Shown here: in pieces, positions 27,375-37,698 of the stretch
Layout: each line of letters begins with the position of its first letter
Position numbering within the stretch: position 1 is the first letter of the stretch
DNA from: Acetobacterium woodii DSM 1030
Lineage (GTDB): Bacteria; Bacillota; Clostridia; Eubacteriales; Eubacteriaceae
Direction of reading: 5' to 3'
Assembly (NCBI RefSeq): GCF_000247605.1
Contig: NC_016894.1
Location: 992,001-1,056,000 of the forward strand
DNA: 64,000 nucleotides
The notes under the pieces: generated by a model
What the model saw: the letters and a program-made list of their open reading frames with translations, nothing else
Databases searched by the model: none
Told to the model about the DNA's origin: nothing
Translations under genes and position numbers: made by a program

Positions 27375-28878
27375 GTATATGGACGAAATTGAATCAGACA
27401 CATTACTGGAGGGCTTACTCGGTTATGGTTTGTTTTCAAGTAAAATACCACCATTTTTAAGTTCTAAAGATTTCTATGCTTATAGTATCTTGAATAGTAC
27501 AAATTATAGCAAAAAGGAAAAAGAATTTGTGTATTTTGAGAGTCTAAGAAATACCAATGTACCACGTCCTCTCGGTATACCGAATCCTTTTGCCTATTAT
27601 AATTTATGCAATTGCTTATCTGAAAATTGGGAAGAATTAAAAATTCATTTTAAAAAATATACTGAAAATCATAATCATAAAATTAGTAGGATTCACCTTA
27701 GAAAAATGAAAGATAAAGATCATCTATTTGAAATGAATTACTCAAATTTTCGAAATGATTCTAATCCGGAACCTGACCTCTTAATTGGCAAACGTTATAT
27801 CGTAAAAGCAGATATTTCAAATTGTTTTCCAAGTATTTATACTCATGCGATACCTTGGGCTTTGATGGGAAAAAATATTGCAAAATGCAATAAAAATAGC
27901 AAAAATTGTTGGCGCAGTGAGTTAGATAAATTCACAAGAAATATTAAAGATGCAGAAACACATGGTTTGCTAATTGGTCCTCACACCTCAAATTTAATTG
28001 CTGAAATTTTACTCGTTGTGATTGACGATAATCTTTTTAAGAAGGGATATCAATTTATTCGGAACATCGATGATTACACATGCTATGTCGAGAATTCAGA
28101 AATGGCTGATCGATTTCTGCTTGATCTTTCAGAACAATTGAGAGATTTTGATTTTACATTAAATCATAAAAAAACAGAAATTCTTGAATTGCCAAAGGCT
28201 GCAGCTAGTACATGGATTAGAAAACTTAAGGCTTTTCAATTGTTTAACAATTTTAATAAAGTTAAATTTCCTGAGGTGCAGTCATACTTGGATTTAGTGC
28301 TAGAATTAATGGATAAAAACAAAAATGATGCTGCCATATTAAAATATGCAATTAAAACTTTAGCTAGTCTCGAATTAACAATGAACGCTCAAGAATATTA
28401 TTTTAAAGTCATCCAACAATTAGTTGTTTTTTATCCATATTTGATAAGTTTGTTGGATCAATATGTCTTTCAAGTATTTGAAATAGGAATTGCAAATATT
28501 GAAGTTATCTCAAACAGCATTCTAAATCTTGGATTGAAAACTAATAATTACGAGGCTATCTCATATGCCTGTTTTTACGCATTAAAGTATGATTTCAAAC
28601 TGGAAGAGATCCCGTTTTTACCAATAGAAAAGAGCGATAATAGTATCGTTTTGCTACTTTGTTATCTATATTCAAAAGAATATGGAACGAAGGAGGAACT
28701 AAAACAGTATATTGATTATGCCAAAAAGTATGCTAAAAAAAACAAGGATATTTCTAAAAATTGGCTTTTTATCTATGAAGTGTTACCAATGAGTCTTTTA
28801 AAAGATGAATGGAAAAATTTAAAAAAAGAAAAGGTCAGTTTTGTTGAAGTTGATAGTTTTCAATTTGTTAAAGTTTAA
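27361..28878 (+). CDS. Defence-type reverse transcriptase (UG/Abi-like)
   Basis: RNA-dependent DNA polymerase-like protein, 505 residues. Residues 60-290 show the RT core: IPNPFAYYNLC near 73, motif A KADISNCFPSIY (Asp151), motif B GLLIGPHTSNLIAEI (202-216), motif C NIDD (Asp237, Asp238) and motif D LNHKKTEIL (267-275). Motif C has Asn where most RTs have Tyr. No maturase or endonuclease domain is seen; residues 300-505 look all-helical, as in antiphage UG and Abi RTs. The ATG overlaps the hsdS stop by 14 bp. Strongly AT-rich. The exact UG class cannot be assigned by eye. Confidence 0.85.
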   Translation: MKYHEYMDEIESDTLLEGLLGYGLFSSKIPPFLSSKDFYAYSILNSTNYSKKEKEFVYFESLRNTNVPRPLGIPNPFAYYNLCNCLSENWEELKIHFKKYTENHNHKISRIHLRKMKDKDHLFEMNYSNFRNDSNPEPDLLIGKRYIVKADISNCFPSIYTHAIPWALMGKNIAKCNKNSKNCWRSELDKFTRNIKDAETHGLLIGPHTSNLIAEILLVVIDDNLFKKGYQFIRNIDDYTCYVENSEMADRFLLDLSEQLRDFDFTLNHKKTEILELPKAAASTWIRKLKAFQLFNNFNKVKFPEVQSYLDLVLELMDKNKNDAAILKYAIKTLASLELTMNAQEYYFKVIQQLVVFYPYLISLLDQYVFQVFEIGIANIEVISNSILNLGLKTNNYEAISYACFYALKYDFKLEEIPFLPIEKSDNSIVLLLCYLYSKEYGTKEELKQYIDYAKKYAKKNKDISKNWLFIYEVLPMSLLKDEWKNLKKEKVSFVEVDSFQFVKV

Positions 28879-28990
28879 AACATTATTGTGCGATTTTAAA
28901 AGAATTGTAAATTAGTGCTTTTATTACTAAATGTTCAAAGATAATGATTATATAGCTAATTAAATACGTACTATTGAAAGGACAACTTAT

Positions 28991-30937
28991 ATGGAAAAGA
29001 AAATTGTAATTATAAAATGTGATAATTCGATCGAAGAGAGCATTAAAATATTAACTAGAGCGCAGGAAAGCTATGACAAAAAGTTACATCGTTTTTACAA
29101 TACAAATACGGATGACAAAGCTAAAATTCAAATAGTTTATAATGCACAATTAATAATTGTTTTTGTAAGTTATTCAAAAGATGCTGCTAATATGTGTGAA
29201 GATATAGAGAAATTGTATTTAGCTGAAGGACGTACTAATGGAGAAAAAAGCACTGAAAAAGACTGCTATAACCTTCGTTTTAAAACAAAGAAAATAACAA
29301 CATCAAAATTAGTTATCAATAATTTTGTATCAAATACAGAATTAGATTTAGAAAGAGATTTTGATAAAAGTGCTTACATGTCAATTAGTCATTCGAAAAA
29401 TTTAATTAAGCAACTAGAATTTATTATGAAAGAATCATGTAGTAGTATAGAAAATAAAGAAAAAAATGATTATGTTGACAAATACTCGAGTTATAATTTG
29501 GATTCTCTGGCACAGCATAATAGCGATTGCATCCGTTTATACGGTAAATTATATGATTCAGATGGACGCAGCGAATTTCAACATGATAGAGAACGAATTG
29601 TGAATTCGAAATCCTTCAGAAGATTAGTCGACAAAGCGCAAATTTTCACATCTTCAAAAGGAGATCATTATCGTACAAGAATTACACATACACTAGAGGT
29701 TTCTCAAATTTCAAAAGCTATCGCAATAAAACTAAATTTAAATGTTGATCTCACCGAAGCTATTGCTCTTGCGCATGATTTAGGACATACACCCTTTGGT
29801 CATCAAGGAGAAAGAACTCTAGATAGAATCTTAAAGAATAAGATTAAGATCATCAATATACCTACTGATATGAAATTTCATAATGAATTTGGTGGGTTTA
29901 AACATAATTTTCAAGGAATAAGAGTATTAACATGTTTTGAGGAAAAATATGCGGAATATTTTGGTTTAGATGTTAGTTTACAAGTATTAGATGGAGTTTT
30001 AAAACATACCAAGGTTAATATTAAAAATTGTAAATCTTGTGACGAACAGAATAAAATGCAATGTGAACAAAACTGTTATGAACTTAGTGAATTCTATCCT
30101 AAAGATTTAAACACACATTTTAATAAGGATATTTTCAAAAGCAAAATACCGTTCACTTTAGAAGGTCAAGTTGTTAAACTAGCGGATGAAATAGCTCAAC
30201 GTGGGCATGATATTGATGATACTTTTACATCTGGTCTAATTGGAATTGATGAATTTAGCGACTATATGAATATCTCTTTTATGAAAGAACTTAAAAAGAT
30301 TATTGATCTATCTAATGAACAGATTGATCAAACAAACAGATTTATTATTGATGAAAACGACCTGAGATGCAAACGCATTATTTCAGATATTGTTGGTTTC
30401 TTTATAAATGACGTCGTAGATACTTCTCTTGCTAATATGAAAGAGTATAAAAATGGGTTATGTGAAAACAAATCAAAAATGAAAAAGTTTTTAGTAACTT
30501 TTTCTGATAATGGCGAACGTGCAAACGAATACTTAGAAAAAATAATTTCAAGAAAAGGGATCAATAGCCTTGAAGTATCTAAATTCGATTATAATGCTGA
30601 AAAAGTAATAATTGCATTGTTTAAAGCATATTATGAAAATCCAAAATTATTGCATAAAAGTACTTTAAAACGGATTTATTATGACATAAAATGTCACAGT
30701 AATATTTTTGTATCAGATAATATTATTGATTTTATAAATGGTGACCATCTTTTGGTTAAAACAGAATTAGATGCTATCGCGCATAAAGAAATAGAAAGTA
30801 ATGAGTTGAATGTTACAAATACAGAAGCATACGCTTATTGGGAAAAAAGAAAAATTTTAGTTAGAAATATTACTGATTATATATCTAGCATGACAGATAG
30901 CTATGCTTTGAACGAATACAACTCCATTAAAGCATAG
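28991..30937 (+). CDS. dGTPase-like HD-domain dNTP triphosphohydrolase with extra N-terminal domain
   Basis: Predicted to cleave dNTPs to deoxynucleoside and triphosphate. Residues 180-450 carry the HD core: RTRITHTLEV (His233), AHDLGHTPFGHQGE (His262, Asp263) and LADEIAQRGHDIDD as the last metal ligand. The total of 648 residues exceeds a usual dGTPase. Residues 1-165 form a separate domain that I do not recognise. dGTPases can act against phage by draining nucleotides. It lies 112 bp after the reverse transcriptase, in the same orientation, with AAAGGA before the ATG. AT-rich like its neighbour. Confidence 0.85.
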   Translation: MEKKIVIIKCDNSIEESIKILTRAQESYDKKLHRFYNTNTDDKAKIQIVYNAQLIIVFVSYSKDAANMCEDIEKLYLAEGRTNGEKSTEKDCYNLRFKTKKITTSKLVINNFVSNTELDLERDFDKSAYMSISHSKNLIKQLEFIMKESCSSIENKEKNDYVDKYSSYNLDSLAQHNSDCIRLYGKLYDSDGRSEFQHDRERIVNSKSFRRLVDKAQIFTSSKGDHYRTRITHTLEVSQISKAIAIKLNLNVDLTEAIALAHDLGHTPFGHQGERTLDRILKNKIKIINIPTDMKFHNEFGGFKHNFQGIRVLTCFEEKYAEYFGLDVSLQVLDGVLKHTKVNIKNCKSCDEQNKMQCEQNCYELSEFYPKDLNTHFNKDIFKSKIPFTLEGQVVKLADEIAQRGHDIDDTFTSGLIGIDEFSDYMNISFMKELKKIIDLSNEQIDQTNRFIIDENDLRCKRIISDIVGFFINDVVDTSLANMKEYKNGLCENKSKMKKFLVTFSDNGERANEYLEKIISRKGINSLEVSKFDYNAEKVIIALFKAYYENPKLLHKSTLKRIYYDIKCHSNIFVSDNIIDFINGDHLLVKTELDAIAHKEIESNELNVTNTEAYAYWEKRKILVRNITDYISSMTDSYALNEYNSIKA

Positions 30938-30964
30938 TACTCTCTTATTGTTTAACCGAAAAGC

Positions 30965-31321
30965 TTGTTAAAAACAGTCGTCGCTTTTTCTAACGGCATC
31001 GGCGGCAGCATTCTATTTGGGGGAGATGATGAACGTCATATTATTGGCTTGAGCCATGTACAGGAAGATGCCGAAAAAATAAGCAACTTCATAAAAACCA
31101 AGGTCGAACCACTTATTATGTTTTCACTGAAGCCGGCCTCCATGGAAAACAAAGACGTTCTAGTTATGGAGATTGCTTCAGGGAAAATGACGCCTTACTA
31201 TTATGTCAATGAGGGGACAAAAACTGCATTTGTCCGAATTGGTAATGAAAGTGTTGTTGCGCCTTCGTATATTAACCATGAACACATGGGGACGGCGGTT
31301 TTGTTTCCCTACTGGTCGTAG
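30965..31321 (+). pseudogene. AlbA_2 (Schlafen-type) DNA-binding domain fragment
   Basis: A 118-residue frame matches the core of the AlbA_2 domain (KTVVAFSNGIGGSILFGGDD, then a YYVNEGTKTAFVRIGNES strand pair). The domain's N-terminus is missing: an in-frame stop lies just upstream and the only start is TTG. The C-terminal half of a normal protein is absent too. It is probably a decayed remnant, though a short functional protein cannot be excluded. The last 33 bases (31281-31313) match a sequence at 38585. Confidence 0.6.
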
Positions 31322-31387
31322 CAGCCAATGCCGTTTTTGTGGCTAAATCGCTAAAAATATGGGTTAGATAGAGTAACAGGGAGAAAT

Positions 31388-32572
31388 ATGATGAATGATG
31401 TAACATTAGATTCTGGCTTCATAACAGATAGTGTACCAACAGCGGTGTGGTTATCAACACTTATTAACACATACTACAATATCAAAATAATGAATAAAAA
31501 TGATTGCTGGATTACACAAAAAGAGATTAGAACTGTTGCTGGTCAATTATGTGACAAGAATATTGATATTGCAAGAATCAGTCAGTGGTGTAATGGCGAC
31601 CATCCCAATAATACCTATAACTATTTACGGGCAAACGGTTCAAAGCGTCGACTAACCGTTATCGGTGAATTTAATCGAGAACGAGAATACCCAGATGAAT
31701 TACCGATAAATAAAATGATTTTTAACGATAGCGCACTTACCGTCGGAGATCTGATGACTTGGTATAAGAATGAATATTGTAGGTATGATTTTAGTAAGGA
31801 TGATATCGTTTCAAAAGATTATTATTTGAAAAATATTAAAGTAGGAGAGAATAAACCTGTAAAAACATTTACGGAGGTGCAGATACTGGAAAAAGTTGAA
31901 AAGCAAGATGATAAGGAAATGAAGGATTATCCATTCTTTCATCGCATAATAAACATAGTTAATAATAGTTGGGAGGTTTTTGAAAACAAAGTCGGTTACG
32001 AGGATATTTTCATTAATAAAGAAGCGTCAATGCAACTCCATTTTGCCCATATTCTGCAACAGTATATACCATTGATTATATATGAAAGAGATGAATCGGC
32101 TACAGTTGAGTTGGAGACCGCTGTTGATGATGGGATGAGGATTAGAGAAGCAGATATTATGATTACAGCATATAAAGGAATACATGTTTTTCGGGTTGTG
32201 ATAGAGCTTAAGTGCTACAAAACAAAGGCATCATCGGGTGGGCCCAGAGGGGCACAAGATATTTTTATGAAAGAGGTATATCAGGACATTGAACTGGTCG
32301 AAAAATATTTGCTAAATGATCAGGCAGATGAGGGATTTTGTTTTGTTATGACGGATCACAGGATGTTTGTTTATCCAAGGCAGAAAAATGGAAAATGTTG
32401 GGATTATGATATGTCGCAAGGTACCGTTGCGGGGAATACAATTCTTGAAACACCTATAGGTGGAAAAGATACAAGAATTGAATTGAAGAAAGAATATGTT
32501 TTCAATTGGAATGAAATCGGGGAGTATTATTTTCTAAAATTACAGGCTCAGAAACAAAATGAGTTAGAATAG
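31388..32572 (+). CDS. Uncharacterised protein with PD-(D/E)xK-like core
   Basis: Not assignable to a named family. The 394-residue protein has an N-terminal region with a possible helix-turn-helix (residues 38-70) and a C-terminal region with a nuclease-like pattern: Asp256 in READIMI, Glu273-Leu-Lys275 in VIELKCYK, and acidic residues near 300. AGGGAG precedes tandem ATGs. It lies in the defence block between hsdS and hsdR. A 73-bp piece of it (31511-31583) is repeated at 38619-38691. Nuclease function is inference. Confidence 0.6.
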   Translation: MMNDVTLDSGFITDSVPTAVWLSTLINTYYNIKIMNKNDCWITQKEIRTVAGQLCDKNIDIARISQWCNGDHPNNTYNYLRANGSKRRLTVIGEFNREREYPDELPINKMIFNDSALTVGDLMTWYKNEYCRYDFSKDDIVSKDYYLKNIKVGENKPVKTFTEVQILEKVEKQDDKEMKDYPFFHRIINIVNNSWEVFENKVGYEDIFINKEASMQLHFAHILQQYIPLIIYERDESATVELETAVDDGMRIREADIMITAYKGIHVFRVVIELKCYKTKASSGGPRGAQDIFMKEVYQDIELVEKYLLNDQADEGFCFVMTDHRMFVYPRQKNGKCWDYDMSQGTVAGNTILETPIGGKDTRIELKKEYVFNWNEIGEYYFLKLQAQKQNELE

Positions 32573-32695
32573 CTTTTAGTAGACAGTGCCAAGGGCCTTT
32601 AACTAAAACTTGTTTACGATAATCAGACAACGGAAATAACGATAGAAGGCACTTTGTAATTGTTGAGAGTACTATATTTTTGAAAGGAATCAGAA

Positions 32696-33307
32696 ATGGA
32701 GTCGCAATTTTATAATATATTACCAGTTATAATAATATTTATATTTATATTTTTGATTAATTTTTTCAGACGGCGCAAAAAAAATCCGAGCATCACATTA
32801 TTTCGGTTAATAAACATATTTGTATATGCTTTAGAACTTTATTGTGCGACTTCTGGTATAAATTATTTGATTAATCATAAAACATTTTTAAACTATGACA
32901 ATGCTTTTAATTTGGTATCGGATTTTATACTCGCATTTACGATTTATCAATTTTTTATTAGTGTAGTTATACAAATTTGGGATGGGGTAATAATAGATGG
33001 GTATTTATCATTAAAACGTAGCTTAAACTCATTTTTATTAAGAGTGAATAATAGACCGGAATCGATAATTCAATTGAAAGACGATTTTGAAAATAGATTG
33101 AGCAATTTGAAAACAGATGCATTTGGGAAAAAGCAAAGTATTATTATTAATGAAATTCAAATACAGACGGATAATTTTATTCAAAAGAATCTTAGTATTG
33201 ATGATTATCGTTTTTTCTTGGAAGACAAATTATTGTTAATAGAACATGCAATTGATACTTTAAATCTAGGCTGGCAGTCTTCTTTATTGCTTAGGTTATT
33301 TAAATAG
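32696..33307 (+). CDS. Hypothetical membrane protein of the defence block
   Basis: No family recognised. The 203-residue protein has three hydrophobic segments (about 8-22, 40-62 and 78-100) followed by a charged, mostly helical cytoplasmic tail. GAAAGGA precedes the ATG. Its composition is very AT-rich, like the rest of the block between hsdS and hsdR. Small membrane proteins next to nuclease or polymerase genes often act as effectors in abortive-infection systems, but nothing here proves that. Confidence 0.6.
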   Translation: MESQFYNILPVIIIFIFIFLINFFRRRKKNPSITLFRLINIFVYALELYCATSGINYLINHKTFLNYDNAFNLVSDFILAFTIYQFFISVVIQIWDGVIIDGYLSLKRSLNSFLLRVNNRPESIIQLKDDFENRLSNLKTDAFGKKQSIIINEIQIQTDNFIQKNLSIDDYRFFLEDKLLLIEHAIDTLNLGWQSSLLLRLFK

Positions 33308-33639
33308 TGAGTTGTTTCAAATACAGATGAGGACGGAGGTTTTGTGTACGTTGAAAATGGATGAGACGTGGGGCGTTTCCGTTGTCAGAATGTAATTTTC
33401 ATGGGGATTGATGCTGCCAGTAGAAACACAATAAAGTAACGGGTTGATTACGTCGGTTTAGTAATATTAGACGTAATTGACGTAAACCAATACTTCATCA
33501 ATGAAGTAATAAAATGATGGGTCTGTTGGATGATATTGAAACAGCAGAAAACGACGCGTTAAATGCCTGATCAAATTTGACCAAACGATCCGAACGTGAT
33601 CAAAGTGTGAATACCGTTAATGAAAAAGAGGGACACGTT
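33308..33639. other. Intergenic gap before hsdR
   Basis: 332 bp without a convincing gene. It holds a loose inverted repeat GGTTTA...TAAACC (about 33448-33500) containing repeated ACGT cores, and a GAGGACGGAGGTTTTGTG motif near 33328 like those at 31290 and 38594. A TTG-started extension of hsdR from 33577 is possible but unlikely. Confidence 0.4.
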
Positions 33640-36600
33640 ATGAGTTTAGCAGAAAATTTTACCGAGGCTTTTCTGGAAGAGGCCGCCATCGAAATACTGA
33701 CCGGCCTGGGCTACGCGTATGCCTTTGGCCCGGATATTTCCCCAGGGGGCGAGGCCCCGGAGCGACAGGATCACCGCGAGGTTATTCTGGCCGAGCGGGT
33801 CAAGGATGCGCTTTTTCGGATCAACCGGGATTTGCCCCAGGAAGCCCTGGACGAGGCCTACCGCCAGATCATCACCTTTAACAGCCCGATGCTGGCAGAA
33901 AACAACCGCCATTTCCATCGGCTCTTAACCGAGGGGATTGAGGTGTCGTTTAGCGAAAAGGGAAATATTCGCACCAAGCGGGCTTTTGTCATTAATTATG
34001 AACAACCGGAGACCAATGATTTTCTGGTGGTGAATCAGTTTACCATTATCGAACATGAGGAACGCCGGCCGGATCTGATTTTGTTCATCAATGGCCTGCC
34101 GCTGATTGTGGTGGAGCTGAAATCCGCCAGTGATGAAAACGTCGGCATCAGTAGCGCTTATAATCAGATTCAGACCTACAAAAAAGATCTGCCCAATCTC
34201 TTTGTTTACAATGCTTTTTGCATTCTTTCTGACGGCATCAATGCCAAGGCGGGGACCCTGACTTCCAATGAGGAACGGTTTATGAACTGGCGCACCGTCG
34301 ACGGGGTGGTCATCGAACCGAAAGCCAACCCCCAATATGAGGTGCTGTTTCATGGCATGTTAAAACCTCAGCGGGTGCTGGAGATTATCCGCTATTTTAT
34401 TTTGTTTCAGGAATCCCAGCAGTCGGATACCGATAAAAACGGCCAGAAACTGGGGGATAAAAAGGCGATTATCAAGATTCTGGCGGCCTATCATCAATAC
34501 TTTGCAGTCCAGAAAGCGGTTGAAAAAACCCGGGAAGCCGCCGGGGAAGACGGCGATCGCAAAATCGGGGTGATCTGGCATACCCAGGGCTCGGGAAAAA
34601 GCTTTTCGATGGTTTTTTATACCGCGGCTTTGGTTCGGGAACTGAACAACCCCACCATTGTGGTAATCACCGACCGCAATGATCTGGATGATCAGTTGTT
34701 TGCGACCTTTTCCAAATCTCAGGATATTCTCCGCCAGACCCCCAAACTGGCGCACACCCGCAAGCTGACCGCGAGTCAGAAAGCCCAGCAGAACGGCACT
34801 AATGCGGTGGCAATTAACGGTCTTTACGAGCTACTAAATGACCGGGAAGCGGGGGGAATTATTTTTACCACGATCCAGAAGTTTACCCCGGAGTCCGGCG
34901 AAATGCCGGTGCTGACTGATCGCAAAAACGTCATCATCATTGCCGATGAGGCCCATCGTAGCCAGTACGGCCTGGCGGCGAAAACCGATCTGAAGTCCGG
35001 GGCGGTCAAATACGGTTACGCCAAGTATTTACGCGACGCCCTGCCCAATGCCTCGTTTATCGGCTTTACCGGAACCCCCATCGATTTGGATGACCGTTCC
35101 ACTACCTCGGTGTTTGGCCAGTGTATCGACACTTATGATATGACCCGGGCGGTCGAGGATGAAGCGACGGTGCGGATTTATTATGAAAACCGGATTATTA
35201 AGCTGGATACCGTCGATACTGAGCTGATCAAAATTGATGCGGCCTTTGAGGATATTACCGAGGGTCAGGAAGACACCGAGCGGGATAAGAATAAAGCCAC
35301 CTGGTCCCGGTTGGAAGCGGTGGTGGGGTCGCCGAATCGGATCAAAAAACTGGCCGAGGACATCATCGCTCACTATGAAGAAAAATCAAAGGCCATTACA
35401 GGAAAAGCGATGGTGGTGTGCATGAGCCGGCGGATCTGTGCCGAGCTTTATGATGCCATGGTGACGTTACGGGCGGATTGGCATAGTGATGATGTCAACC
35501 AGGGGAAAATCAAAGTGGTGATGACTGGCAGCGCCGCGGATAGCGAAAAACTCCAGCCGCATATCGGCGGTAAACAGCGTCGGGATACCCTGGCTAAACG
35601 GATGAAGGACAACAGCGATGAGCTTTCGATTGTGTTGGTTCGGGATATGTGGCTGACCGGTTTTGATGTGCCATCGCTCCATACGATGTACATCGACAAG
35701 CCGATGCAGGGACATGGGCTGATGCAGGCCATTGCCCGGGTTAACCGGGTCTTTAAGGAAAAATCCGGCGGGGTGGTCGTCGATTATCTGGGGATTTTAG
35801 AAAGCTTGAAAAAAGCTCTGAATCAATATACCAACAGCGACCGCGGCAATACCGGGATTGATGTCAATGTGGCCGTCGCCATTATGACCGAAAAACTGGA
35901 AATCCTCAAGGATATGATGCATGGCTATGATTTTTCGGCCTATTTTGGCGATTCCAAGGTTAAACGGCTCCGGGCGATTACCGGCGGCATGGATTTTGTC
36001 CTGGGTAAGTCGATGGAAGATCAGAAGGAATTTAAAACGATCACGATTGAACTGGCCAAGTCCCATTCGCTTTGTGCGGCGACGGAGGACGCGAAAGCCA
36101 GGGCTTTGGAAGTCAATTATTTTAAAGCCGTGAAAGCCAGTATGGTCAAATTTAGCGACAGTGAACGGGTTGATCCAACCCTGTCAAAACAGGAGGTGGA
36201 AGCACGGCTGCATCAACTGCTGGAACGTTCCATTATTTCCGAAGACGTCATCGATGTGTTTGACGTCATGGGGATTAAACGGCCGGATATCTCGCTTCTT
36301 TCGGAGGACTTTTTAGAGGAAGTCCGGGCGATGAAGGAGAAAAATCTGGCGGTGGAAATGCTGCGCAAACTGCTAGAAGGCAATATCAAGGGGATGGAAC
36401 GCAGCAATCTGGTGAAGTCCGAGAAATTCTCGGAAAAGCTCCAGAAGGCCCTGAACAAATATCGGAATCAGGCCATTACCAATGCCGAAGTGATTGAAGA
36501 ACTGATCCGCATGGCTCATGAAATTAGGCAGATGAAAGAGGCTGAAGCCAAACTTGGCCTCAGTGAAGATGAGATCGCCTTCTACGATGCCTTAACTGCC

Positions 36601-36894
36601 GATGAAATTGTCCGGGAGTTTATGGAAGATGACACCTTAAAGACCATCGCCCAAGAACTCACCATTGCCATTCGCAATAACATCACGATTGACTGGAGCG
36701 TGCGTAAAAGCGCCCAGGCCAGCATGCGTAAGATCATCAAACGGTTGCTTAAAAAATATAAATATCCGCCGGATCAGGCCGACAAAGCCCTGAAAATCGT
36801 CATGCGCCAGGCCGAGAAAATGTGCGGGAATGTGGTGGTGGAAGGATTCTGGTATGATAAGGTGGCGGAGGAAAAAGCGGAGTATCGGGTGTAG
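33640..36894 (+). CDS. hsdR: Type I restriction-modification system, restriction/translocase subunit
   Basis: ATP-driven DNA translocase and nuclease of 1084 residues. The N-terminal PD-(D/E)xK nuclease has Asp145 and Glu159-Leu-Lys161. The helicase motor has Walker A GSGKS (317-321), DEAH (436-439) and FTGTPI near 471, with helicase motif VI near [11 protein letters not shown] helical C-terminal domain binds HsdM. The ATG at 33640 is preferred because AGAGGG precedes it. Codon composition is GC-rich like hsdM and unlike the 6-kb cargo between them. Confidence 0.94.
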   Translation: MSLAENFTEAFLEEAAIEILTGLGYAYAFGPDISPGGEAPERQDHREVILAERVKDALFRINRDLPQEALDEAYRQIITFNSPMLAENNRHFHRLLTEGIEVSFSEKGNIRTKRAFVINYEQPETNDFLVVNQFTIIEHEERRPDLILFINGLPLIVVELKSASDENVGISSAYNQIQTYKKDLPNLFVYNAFCILSDGINAKAGTLTSNEERFMNWRTVDGVVIEPKANPQYEVLFHGMLKPQRVLEIIRYFILFQESQQSDTDKNGQKLGDKKAIIKILAAYHQYFAVQKAVEKTREAAGEDGDRKIGVIWHTQGSGKSFSMVFYTAALVRELNNPTIVVITDRNDLDDQLFATFSKSQDILRQTPKLAHTRKLTASQKAQQNGTNAVAINGLYELLNDREAGGIIFTTIQKFTPESGEMPVLTDRKNVIIIADEAHRSQYGLAAKTDLKSGAVKYGYAKYLRDALPNASFIGFTGTPIDLDDRSTTSVFGQCIDTYDMTRAVEDEATVRIYYENRIIKLDTVDTELIKIDAAFEDITEGQEDTERDKNKATWSRLEAVVGSPNRIKKLAEDIIAHYEEKSKAITGKAMVVCMSRRICAELYDAMVTLRADWHSDDVNQGKIKVVMTGSAADSEKLQPHIGGKQRRDTLAKRMKDNSDELSIVLVRDMWLTGFDVPSLHTMYIDKPMQGHGLMQAIARVNRVFKEKSGGVVVDYLGILESLKKALNQYTNSDRGNTGIDVNVAVAIMTEKLEILKDMMHGYDFSAYFGDSKVKRLRAITGGMDFVLGKSMEDQKEFKTITIELAKSHSLCAATEDAKARALEVNYFKAVKASMVKFSDSERVDPTLSKQEVEARLHQLLERSIISEDVIDVFDVMGIKRPDISLLSEDFLEEVRAMKEKNLAVEMLRKLLEGNIKGMERSNLVKSEKFSEKLQKALNKYRNQAITNAEVIEELIRMAHEIRQMKEAEAKLGLSEDEIAFYDALTADEIVREFMEDDTLKTIAQELTIAIRNNITIDWSVRKSAQASMRKIIKRLLKKYKYPPDQADKALKIVMRQAEKMCGNVVVEGFWYDKVAEEKAEYRV

Positions 36895-37044
36895 CAGGTT
36901 GAGATAAACCAAAGTGCAATAGGATTTAATAACAACGATAAGAGTGAAAATATGTTGCAGCTTAAAAGCAGAGAAAAGAGAAATGTTTCCCGAACAGATT
37001 GAGCACAACAACATTAATTGTGCCGTTTAAAACCTGAACAATAA

Positions 37045-37091
37045 GTTTCAAGTATGCTATGATTGTGATACAATCATAGCATACTTGAAAC
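37045..37091. promoter_or_regulatory. 22-bp perfect palindrome upstream of abiEi
   Basis: Arms 37045-37066 and 37070-37091 are perfect inverted repeats with a 3-bp spacer, ending 13 bp before the AbiEi ATG. AbiEi antitoxins repress their own operons by binding inverted repeats in the promoter region, so this is the probable autoregulatory operator. Confidence 0.8.
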
Positions 37092-37104
37092 ACGGGTGAT
37101 AAAA

Positions 37105-37698
37105 ATGAACTATCAAGAAAAACTCGAGTCGATGATTGCTGAAAATGACGGCTTGATTCTGACCAAAGATCTGGAGAATGCAAATATTCCCCGTTCCTAT
37201 TTATATCGGGCAGTAAAAGCGGGGCAGCTGAAAGCCATCAGTCGCGGCGTTTATCTCAGTGATGATGCCTGGGATGATGTTTATTATTGGAAACAGGCCA
37301 TTAATCAGAAAATGATCTATTCCCATGAAACCGCACTTTATTTTCTGGATTTGACAGACCGGGATCCGCTCGTGATTACCGTGACTGTACCATTTGGTTA
37401 CAATGCCAGCCGGTTAAGAAAAGATAATCTTCAGGTCTATAGTGTCAAGAAAGAATGGTATGACATTGGGATTATCCTGGTTAAAACCAATTTTGGCAGG
37501 AATATTCGCTGTTATAATCAGGAACGAACCATCTGTGATTTGCTTAGTCCCCGTTACCAGTCGGATCTGGGTCTGGTTACCGAAGCAGTCAAACGTTATT
37601 TTCGGCAAAAAGATCGAAATGTACCCTTGCTGCTAGACTATGCCAGAACCTTTGGTGTCGAAAAACGGATTAAAGCCTATATGGAGGTACTAATGTGA
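37105..37698 (+). CDS. abiEi: Type IV antitoxin, AbiEi family
   Basis: Antitoxin and transcriptional autorepressor of 197 residues. The N-terminal winged helix (about 15-60) includes LYRAVKAGQLKAISRGVYLS, and the C-terminal antitoxin domain includes NQERTICDLLSP. The ATG at 37105 is chosen; a GTG three codons upstream (37096) is possible. Its stop overlaps the toxin start by 4 bp (ATGTGA), typical of toxin-antitoxin pairs. The palindrome just upstream is its likely operator. The pair acts against phage by abortive infection. Confidence 0.88.
   Translation: MNYQEKLESMIAENDGLILTKDLENANIPRSYLYRAVKAGQLKAISRGVYLSDDAWDDVYYWKQAINQKMIYSHETALYFLDLTDRDPLVITVTVPFGYNASRLRKDNLQVYSVKKEWYDIGIILVKTNFGRNIRCYNQERTICDLLSPRYQSDLGLVTEAVKRYFRQKDRNVPLLLDYARTFGVEKRIKAYMEVLM

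Noticed and set aside
36895-37044. Terminator after hsdR
   Set aside because: No hairpin with a U run is visible between hsdR and the AbiE palindrome, so none was annotated.
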